A DNA stretch of 64,000 nt, taken from MED-G105 sp039025235. Its GTDB lineage: Bacteria > Pseudomonadota > Alphaproteobacteria > Caulobacterales > Parvularculaceae. The notes under the pieces were generated by a model, which saw nothing but the letters and a program-made list of their open reading frames with translations, did not search any database and had not been told where the DNA came from. The stretch lies in assembly GCA_039025235.1 (NCBI GenBank), contig JBCCOS010000001.1:62001-126000 (forward strand). Reading direction: 5' to 3'. The position numbers and the translations under genes are program-made. Shown piece after piece: positions 25,865-31,584 of the stretch (position 1 is its first letter; each line of letters opens with the position of its first letter).

Positions 25865-27148
25865 ATGCAAGAAACCTCCGAAAAGATCAAAGCTTCTTTT
25901 GATTGGGTCAGAGAGCCCCGTATACTCAAGATCATCAATGCGCTGATTGAATTTGACCTTGCAAAAGAGGGAACTTCGAGAGGGAAGGGCGCCAAGGGCG
26001 AAGAGGTTGGGCGCGCGGCCCACGCTGACGTCGTTCGCTTTGTTGGTGGTTGCGTGCGCGATAGTTTTTTAGGGTTGAGCCCTAAAGATATTGACGCTGC
26101 GACACGCTTGCATCCAGAAGAAACGATAGCGGCCCTGGAACAGGCGGGAATTTCAGCGCACCCCACCGGGTTGTCGCATGGAACGATCACGGCGGCGTAT
26201 GACGATGCCGTCGTTGAGATTACGACACTGCGCTCTGATGTTTCGACAGACGGACGCCGGGCTGTTGTAGCGTTTACGGATGATTGGACCCTTGATGCGA
26301 AGCGGCGGGATTTCACGATCAACGCTCTTTATGTTTCGCCTCAATTGTCTGTGTTTGATCCTGTCGGCGGGATGGATGATCTTGCTTCAGGGACTGTTCG
26401 TTTTATTGGCAATCCAGAACAGCGCATCAAAGAGGATTATCTCCGCATATTGCGGTTTTTTCGATTCTCGGCTCGTTTTGCGGCGAATGGTTTTGATGCG
26501 ACCGGCCTGTCGGCGTGCCGACGATTGAAAGATGGTCTTTCCCAACTTTCCGCAGAGCGTATTGGGGCGGAGATGCTTGCTCTTTTGTCATTGCCCAAAG
26601 CGACGGATGCCTTAGAGGTGATGGCCGAAGCGGGGATCTTGCAAGCAATCTATCCGCACAGGGCTGAGTTGAGTGTTGGGGCGGCGTTAAAAGACCGTCA
26701 ACCTGATGTGCCTGCGGCCGTAATGCTCGCAGCACTTTGGGGCGAGGCTGGGTCTGATCTTATGTCCGCATGGCGCCTCTCGAACGATGACAATGCCCGC
26801 CGGAAAATGGCGGTTGCTGCTGGTTCTGCTGTTCGCCCGAATATGACGCCCGCTGATGTGCGTGCTTGTGTTTATCGGCTTGGGCGCATGGCGTTTAACG
26901 ACGGTTTGTTATTGGCCGAGGCGCGTGGTGTGATGACCCATGAGATTGTCCGGGCTTATGCCGATATTGCTGTGGCTCACGCTCCGCCAGTATTTCCGTT
27001 ATCAGGTAAAGATTTGCTTGCACTAGGGATCGAAAGTGGCCCGCGCATTGGCGAGATCCTGCGGGCGGTCGAGAGGCGCTGGGTCGAGGAAGACTTTCCT
27101 GGGAAGGATCGTCTTCGCGAAATCCTGAATGAAGAGATCAGAAAGTGA
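25865..27148 (+). CDS. cca: CCA tRNA nucleotidyltransferase / poly(A) polymerase family
   Basis: A 427-residue class II nucleotidyltransferase. The active-site signature FVGGCVRDSFLG is followed by the catalytic acids in SPKDIDAATR; RRDFTINALYVS, GMDDLASGTVRFIG and EDYLRILRFFRFSAR are the following conserved motifs B-E. No HD domain is visible. The enzyme adds or repairs the 3' CCA of tRNAs without a template. Around residues 33-46 is a small basic insert (EGTSRGKGAKGEE). Its stop codon (TGA, 27146-27148) touches the T-run of the ctrA terminator on the opposite strand. Confidence 0.92.
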   Translation: MQETSEKIKASFDWVREPRILKIINALIEFDLAKEGTSRGKGAKGEEVGRAAHADVVRFVGGCVRDSFLGLSPKDIDAATRLHPEETIAALEQAGISAHPTGLSHGTITAAYDDAVVEITTLRSDVSTDGRRAVVAFTDDWTLDAKRRDFTINALYVSPQLSVFDPVGGMDDLASGTVRFIGNPEQRIKEDYLRILRFFRFSARFAANGFDATGLSACRRLKDGLSQLSAERIGAEMLALLSLPKATDALEVMAEAGILQAIYPHRAELSVGAALKDRQPDVPAAVMLAALWGEAGSDLMSAWRLSNDDNARRKMAVAAGSAVRPNMTPADVRACVYRLGRMAFNDGLLLAEARGVMTHEIVRAYADIAVAHAPPVFPLSGKDLLALGIESGPRIGEILRAVERRWVEEDFPGKDRLREILNEEIRK

Positions 27149-27179
27149 AAAACCCCGCCAATGGGGGCATTGGCAGGGT
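27148..27179 (-). terminator. Intrinsic terminator for ctrA
   Basis: Read on the minus strand, CCCTGCCAAT and ATTGGCGGGG form a stem around a short C-rich loop and run directly into TTTTT. The T-run is the complement of A27148-A27152, overlapping the last base of the cca stop. It sits ~145 bp past the ctrA stop, with repeat copy 2 between. Confidence 0.82.
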
Positions 27180-27224
27180 CGTTTGCAAGGTTAAGCAATG
27201 GAGCTTAAGCTCCGGTAGAAAATC

Positions 27225-27328
27225 TTTAAAGCGTTGATACATCAATTAGAATCGGGACGACGCTTTGACTCTTTTTTTGCGCATTTCCTTAACGCCAACC
27301 GCACACACTTGGCTTGGAAATGCTTTAA
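27225..27328 (-). repeat. Composite palindromic repeat, copy 2
   Basis: Unit A (27280-27328) is identical to that of copy 1 across the GCATTTCC...GGAAATGC core. Unit B (27225-27268) is diverged (TTTAAAGCGTTGAT...GACGCTTTGA). It lies between convergent cca and ctrA. The TTTAA at its right edge supplies the ctrA stop codon (TAA, 27327-27325). Confidence 0.87.
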
Positions 27329-28017
27329 GCCGCTTTTTCTTCTGCCGGGTCGCGTAACACGTAACCGCGTCCCCAAACCGTTTCGATATAGTGCTCGCCA
27401 CTTGTTGCTGCGGCGAGTTTCTTGCGCAGCTTACAAATAAAGACGTCGATAATTTTTAGCTCAGGCTCGTCCATACCGCCATAAAGGTGGTTGAGGAACA
27501 TTTCCTTGGTGAGCGTTGTGCCTTTCCTAAGGGAAAGGAGCTCGAGCATTTGGTATTCTTTGCCCGTTAAATGTACCCGCTGCCCTGCCACTTCGACGGT
27601 TTTTGCATCGAGGTTCACCATGAGGGAGCCGGTTGTGATCACGGACTGCGAATGGCCCTTAGAGCGGCGGACAATAGCGTGGATGCGCGCGACAAGCTCA
27701 TCCTTGTGGAAAGGCTTCGTCATATAATCGTCAGCGCCAAATCCGAGGCCGCGAACTTTCGTTTCGATGTCGCCTTGACCTGTCAGGATAAGGATCGGCG
27801 TATTGACCTTAGACACGCGCAAGGACTTCAAGACATCAAAGCCCGTCATGTCGGGAAGGTTTAGGTCCAACAGAATAATATCGTAATCATAGACTTTACC
27901 GAGGTCGACACCTTCTTCGCCGAGGTCGGTCGTGTACACGTTAAAACCATCTGACTTGAGCATCAGTTCGATACTCTGCGCTGTCGCACCGTCGTCTTCT
28001 ATCAACAAAACGCGCAT
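27325..28017 (-). CDS. ctrA: Cell cycle response regulator CtrA
   Basis: A 230-residue OmpR/PhoB-type response regulator. The receiver domain has acidic-pocket residues in LLIEDD, the phosphoacceptor Asp51 in IILLDLNLPDMTG, and TGKEYQMLELLSLRKGTTLT opening the winged-helix DNA-binding domain. The whole sequence tracks Caulobacter CtrA very closely. The C-terminus EEKAA keeps the Ala-Ala end that ClpXP recognises in Caulobacter. CtrA binds TTAA-N7-TTAA, represses replication initiation and controls division and motility genes. A near-perfect box lies 64 bp upstream of the start, and boxes also lie before ftsZ in this window. Confidence 0.96.
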   Translation of the reverse strand: MRVLLIEDDGATAQSIELMLKSDGFNVYTTDLGEEGVDLGKVYDYDIILLDLNLPDMTGFDVLKSLRVSKVNTPILILTGQGDIETKVRGLGFGADDYMTKPFHKDELVARIHAIVRRSKGHSQSVITTGSLMVNLDAKTVEVAGQRVHLTGKEYQMLELLSLRKGTTLTKEMFLNHLYGGMDEPELKIIDVFICKLRKKLAAATSGEHYIETVWGRGYVLRDPAEEKAA

Positions 28018-28712
28018 GGCCTTGCTCTCCTCTTCGCCGTGCGAGCGCCAAATTTTATGGCTCGCATTGAAACTATTCGATTAAGGAAGGTTTACGGCGA
28101 TAAGCTTTCATAAAGGTTAATAGGTTTTCATGTGTCCTAAGGGTGTGAACTAAAAAACGTACACTTGTTAATCTTTTTGAAACCGTCTCCCAACCGACAG
28201 TTGAAGTACCGTTTCAGCCGAAAATCCCATCTTGGAAACCGCTTCATTCGCTAGAGTCAAACGCTTAAAACATTCGTTTGATGACCGACTTAATTCGATG
28301 CCTACCGGAATGGTGACATGTCCACAAAGGTAAAAGGTACAAACGATTTCTTAACGATTACACTTTTATCCATGACCTGTTCCGGATGCGGAACGGTTTC
28401 AGTTAGGAATTACAATTATGAAATCGCTGTGTTCGCCAAGAAGGTAAAGATGTTTGCTTACCAATTTACACAAAGTGGCGTGATGAAGGTCGATATGATG
28501 GTGGCAATGCTATGCAATTCAATAGGGCATCGGCAGCCTTTGCGGTTGAGGGGCCGCAGGCCGGGCAAAGCAATGGGCCGAATGGATCGATCAAATTCGG
28601 CTGCGCAATCGCTCAATGAATGGGCAACCGATTGGCAAGGCGTCGATTATAATCATTCCAAGGCCGAAAAGGTGCCAATCCCCAAAAGGCTGATTCAGTA
28701 AGAATATGGTGA
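28018..28712. other. ctrA promoter region and spacer toward the dcw operon
   Basis: About 700 bp between divergent ctrA and the dcw control region. It holds a CtrA-type box at 28081-28095 and one GANTC site (GAGTC, 28254-28258) but no supported gene. A 127-codon frame at 28318-28701 lacks a clear ribosome site and has an unnatural composition. I searched for the RNase P RNA signature, since rnpB can lie near mraZ in alphaproteobacteria, and did not find it. Confidence 0.5.
28081..28095. promoter_or_regulatory. CtrA-type box upstream of ctrA
   Basis: TTAA-GGAAGGT-TTAC matches the CtrA consensus TTAA-N7-TTAA at 7 of 8 fixed positions and lies 64 bp before the ctrA start. In Caulobacter, CtrA regulates its own promoters through such boxes, so autoregulation is the likely meaning. 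Confidence 0.5.
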
Positions 28713-28739
28713 GAATCTCACTGAGAATCTGACTGAGTC
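28713..28739. promoter_or_regulatory. Cluster of three GANTC (CcrM) sites before the MraZ operator
   Basis: GAATC at 28713-28717, GAATC at 28725-28729 and GAGTC at 28735-28739, spaced 12 and 10 bp. They sit in a small direct repeat (TGAGAATCTCAC, TGAGAATCTGAC, TGAGTCCC). GANTC is the site methylated by CcrM in alphaproteobacteria; by chance one is expected per 256 bp. The last site overlaps the first MraZ-type box by two bases. Confidence 0.65.
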
Positions 28740-28782
28740 CCATTGTACTCCATAAAATCCCATGATATCCCATAGTCACCCA
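28738..28782 (-). promoter_or_regulatory. MraZ operator: five boxes at exact 10-bp spacing
   Basis: TCCCAT at 28738, CTCCAT at 28748, TCCCAT at 28758, TCCCAT at 28768 and ACCCAA at 28778: five TCCCA-type repeats in strict 10-bp phase. On the minus strand these read (A)TGGG(A)-N4, the tandem arrangement bound by the ring-shaped MraZ protein before the mraZ gene in E. coli (GTGGG repeats separated by 5 nt). A possible promoter, TTGTAC at 28743 and TATCCC at 28766 (17-bp gap), lies under the boxes, so binding should repress the operon. Confidence 0.8.
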
Positions 28783-29321
28783 AGCGTTACCGGGTTGTGT
28801 GGAGAGGGAAAGCCACGGCGCGGCCCCAGATTCAAAAAAGGGTCAACCAGAGGCAGCCAAAGGGCAACCAAGGAGGCAGCCAAAGGGCAACCAAGGAGGC
28901 AGCGAACGAGGCAGCGAACGAGGCAGCCCCGGGCCGATTAAGGGTCGCAAGGAGCGGAGCAAGTGACCAACCATTGAAAGGTTTCGGCTCTCTGCTCTCC
29001 ATGTTTTGCCTCTCTTTGCTTGGTTCGGAAGGCGCTTGAGGTTGGGCAAATCACGAGTCGGTTTGATTGCTGCGTTTGTTCATTGGTTTTGTAGGGGTTT
29101 GGTCGGGGTTTGGTGGGGCATTGTTGCGTTGGTTAAGGGCACAAGAGCTGAGGATAAGTGCGGGATGGGCCTGCGCTTCCCTTTCAAGGTGCACAGCAGG
29201 CAAGTCGTTATCCGGTTTTATGCGGAAATGAAGTTGCTTTTAGGAACATAGAGGTGTCGTGCCGTCTGGAATGTCTCTTTGGATATTCTGTTCAGGCGTG
29301 ACGCGAGTGGAGCAGGGTCTC
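28783..29321 (+). ncRNA. Long mraZ leader, possible UpsM-like sRNA source
   Basis: About 540 nt lie between the MraZ boxes and the mraZ start, far more than a normal 5' UTR. No supported gene fills it; a frame at 28797-29039 is only the translation of a tandem repeat. It contains the repeat array at 28851-28930 and short inverted segments (for example GGTCGCAAGG...GTGACC). In Rhodobacter an abundant sRNA, UpsM, is processed from the mraZ leader; a counterpart here is an inference without sequence similarity being shown. Confidence 0.35.
28851..28930 (+). repeat. Tandem repeat array in the mraZ leader
   Basis: Two perfect 23-bp units (AGGCAGCCAAAGGGCAACCAAGG at 28851-28873 and 28874-28896; core AGGCAGCCAAAGGGC) are followed by two perfect 12-bp units AGGCAGCGAACG (28897-28920) and a partial AGGCAGCCCC. 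All begin with AGGCAGC, so the array grew from one motif. Confidence 0.9.
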
Positions 29322-29861
29322 ATGTTGCGTTCGGCGGCGAACTCGTTTCTCGGGTCGCATACGAATAAGATTGACGCGAAAGGTCGGGTCGCCGCTCCGG
29401 CCGACTTTCGCAAGGCGCTGGACCTCGCCCATTTTCACGGTTTTTTCTGTATTCCCTCTGTTGATGGCCCTTACCTGGATTGTGGCGGTCCTGACTATAT
29501 CGAAAATCTCAAAGCAATAATTTACGCACTTCCCCCTTACGATCCGGGTCGCCGGGCGCTGGAGCGCCAGGTGCTCGGTGCCGTGAAACCGATAACAATC
29601 GACAGCGATGGACGGTTTGTGTTGACGAAAGCCCTGCGTAAACACGCTGGCCTTGATGACCTTGTTCAATTTGTCGGCGTTGGCGACACATTTCAAATGT
29701 GGCGTCCGTCTACTGAAGAAAACGACGTTGTGGACGATATCGCGTTAGCGCGAGAGACCTTGGCGCGTTTGCAAAATGCCAATCATCAAAGTGCTGCAGC
29801 TGTTACAGGACCGATGTCCCCGCCAATAGGTGCAAATGGTCAAGGGGGAGGCGCTGCATGA
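29322..29861 (+). CDS. mraZ: Transcriptional regulator MraZ
   Basis: A 179-residue MraZ with the two SpoVT/AbrB-like half-repeats marked by their DxxGR motifs: KIDAKGRVAAPADFR and TIDSDGRFVLTKALR. I start at ATG 29322 (MLRSAANSFLG, as in family members); an in-frame ATG 63 nt upstream gives a hydrophobic lead unlike MraZ. The ~30-residue C-terminal tail after ETLARLQNAN is longer than in E. coli but usual in this class. MraZ is a ring-forming DNA-binding protein that represses its own operon through the boxes at 28738-28782. Its stop overlaps the rsmH start by 4 bp. Confidence 0.94.
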   Translation: MLRSAANSFLGSHTNKIDAKGRVAAPADFRKALDLAHFHGFFCIPSVDGPYLDCGGPDYIENLKAIIYALPPYDPGRRALERQVLGAVKPITIDSDGRFVLTKALRKHAGLDDLVQFVGVGDTFQMWRPSTEENDVVDDIALARETLARLQNANHQSAAAVTGPMSPPIGANGQGGGAA

Positions 29862-31012
29862 TCGCTGGGAAGTCATATACGCCCGCTGACCACAAGCCCG
29901 TGTTGTTACAAGAGGTTGTGACAGCGATCGCTCCGCGCGATGGCGAAACCTATGTGGATGGCACATTGGGGGCGGGAGGCTATTCACGGGCTGTGCTGAA
30001 TAGTGCTGATTGCCGTGTGATTGCATTTGACCGCGACCCGAGTGCCATTGCCGGTGCGCGTGAGTGGGCCGCTGAGTATGGCGACCGCCTCATTTTGATT
30101 GAAGCGCCATTTAGTGACATGCCTGCATTTTTGGAGGCGCGAACCTTTGGCCCGGTGAATGGTGTCATGCTCGATATCGGTGTTTCTTCGATGCAACTTG
30201 ATGAAGCCAACCGGGGCTTCTCGTTCATGCATGATGGGCCTTTATCCATGCGCATGGACCAAAAAAGCCCGGATGCCGGTGACCTTGTCAATCAAGCGAC
30301 CGAACGTGATCTTGCTGCGATATTTCGGATCTATGGTGAAGAAAAGCATGCCGCCGCTCTTGCGCGCGCCATCATCCGGGCGCGGGAGACTGGTCCAATA
30401 GAAACAACTGTCGCATTGGCCGAAATTGTTGCCGATGCAACGCCTGCTTATCTGCGTCGTCCGAAAAAAGAAGGCGGTGGCGGAAATCGTCGTCATGCTG
30501 GCGCTGATGCGCGTAATATTGGTGCACCGACTAGCGGCAAGACGCGTAGCATTCACCCTGCGACACGTGTCTTCCAGGCGCTGCGTATTTATGTAAATGA
30601 TGAATTGGGCGAACTTGCCCGGGCGCTTTTATCGATAGAGGATTGCCTTTCACCCGATGGTCGTCTTGCTGTCGTCACGTTTCATTCGCTCGAAGATCGT
30701 ATCGTCAAGCATTTTCTAGCGGAACGTTCTGTTGACCCCGCAACGCGTGGCTCGCGCCATGCGCCGCCTGTTGAAACCCAATTGCCGTCATTTGTTCTAA
30801 CGCAGAGCAAACCGATTCTACCATCGGAGGATGAGTGCGACCGCAATCCGCGAGCGCGATCAGCCAAGCTGCGGTATGCTTTACGTAGCACAGCGCCACC
30901 GCGCGGTGGCAATCCTCATGACCTTTATAAGAAACCCCGCTTGTCGAAGGACTATTTGAAACAATCGAGCGAAACCTCTCTCCATGAGGGCGTTCATAAT
31001 CCAGTGAGATAA
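29858..31012 (+). CDS. rsmH: 16S rRNA (cytosine-N4)-methyltransferase RsmH
   Basis: A 384-residue RsmH (MraW). Opening HKPVLLQEVVTAI, the SAM site YVDGTLGAGGYSRAVL, the acceptor-side motif LDIGVSSMQLDEANRGFSF, RVFQALRIYVNDELGEL and VTFHSLEDRIVKHF are all present. Between these, a glycine-rich basic insert (RPKKEGGGGNRRHAGADARN) adds ~25 residues, which is known in alphaproteobacteria. The enzyme methylates N4 of C1402 in the ribosomal decoding site. The gene overlaps mraZ by 4 bp and lies 17 bp before ftsL. Confidence 0.96.
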   Translation: MIAGKSYTPADHKPVLLQEVVTAIAPRDGETYVDGTLGAGGYSRAVLNSADCRVIAFDRDPSAIAGAREWAAEYGDRLILIEAPFSDMPAFLEARTFGPVNGVMLDIGVSSMQLDEANRGFSFMHDGPLSMRMDQKSPDAGDLVNQATERDLAAIFRIYGEEKHAAALARAIIRARETGPIETTVALAEIVADATPAYLRRPKKEGGGGNRRHAGADARNIGAPTSGKTRSIHPATRVFQALRIYVNDELGELARALLSIEDCLSPDGRLAVVTFHSLEDRIVKHFLAERSVDPATRGSRHAPPVETQLPSFVLTQSKPILPSEDECDRNPRARSAKLRYALRSTAPPRGGNPHDLYKKPRLSKDYLKQSSETSLHEGVHNPVR

Positions 31013-31029
31013 CAAAGGAAACACTCAGA

Positions 31030-31488
31030 ATGATCCGTTTCTCAACCATATTCCTCTGTGCTGTCTTGTTTGTTGCAGCGGCTGGACGATACAAAGCCGA
31101 AACGGCTGTAAGGGAAGTTGATAAAAAGATTGCACAGCTCAAAGAAGAACAAAAAAAAGAGCTGCGTGAATTTCAAATTCTGCGTACAGAGCTGGCCTTA
31201 TTGGAAAGCCCTGACCGTTTGGCCGAGCTCGCCCGCGCTCATACGGACCTTGTCCCAGCGTCGGGAGCGCAAATGATGACGGCTGAAGACTTTTTGTTGG
31301 CCTTTGGTGGTCATCCTGCGGCTGATAAAAATAGCGGTGACAACGGTGGCTTCGAACAAGTCCCAGGACCGCTTTTTGGAAAAACGGCTGAAACACCGCA
31401 TAATCGCAAAATTCGCCTTCATCAGCCAGGTGGGCGGGAGCCTTCAAAACGAGCACGCGTTGCGCGGGCGGATGGTGACTTGAACTGA
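31030..31488 (+). CDS. ftsL: Cell division protein FtsL
   Basis: A 152-residue small bitopic protein: an N-terminal membrane span FSTIFLCAVLFVAAAGRY is followed by a coiled-coil (REVDKKIAQLKEEQKKELRE) and then LALLESPDRLAELARAH, the FtsL/DivIC signature. The position between rsmH and ftsI is decisive. The ~70-residue C-terminal tail is basic and low in order. FtsL joins FtsB and FtsQ in the divisome and activates FtsWI. Confidence 0.88.
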   Translation: MIRFSTIFLCAVLFVAAAGRYKAETAVREVDKKIAQLKEEQKKELREFQILRTELALLESPDRLAELARAHTDLVPASGAQMMTAEDFLLAFGGHPAADKNSGDNGGFEQVPGPLFGKTAETPHNRKIRLHQPGGREPSKRARVARADGDLN

Positions 31489-31584
31489 CGACACACGACT
31501 TTCGGTTCGAAAGAACCGAGACAGAACGCTTGGTTTTGTAGAAAAAAATTGATTTCGCTAAAAGGGTGAGGCTAAGGGCGCGAC

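Noticed and set aside
28318..28701. 127-codon frame between ctrA and the MraZ operator
   Set aside because: No convincing ribosome site, odd composition, ends next to regulatory sites; no family resemblance.
28797..29039. 80-codon frame in the mraZ leader
   Set aside because: Its protein is only the translation of the tandem array (ANEAANEAA); no good start.
28018..29321. RNase P RNA gene, sometimes found near mraZ
   Set aside because: The conserved GAGGAAAGTCCGGGC and ACAGAA-type core sequences are absent.
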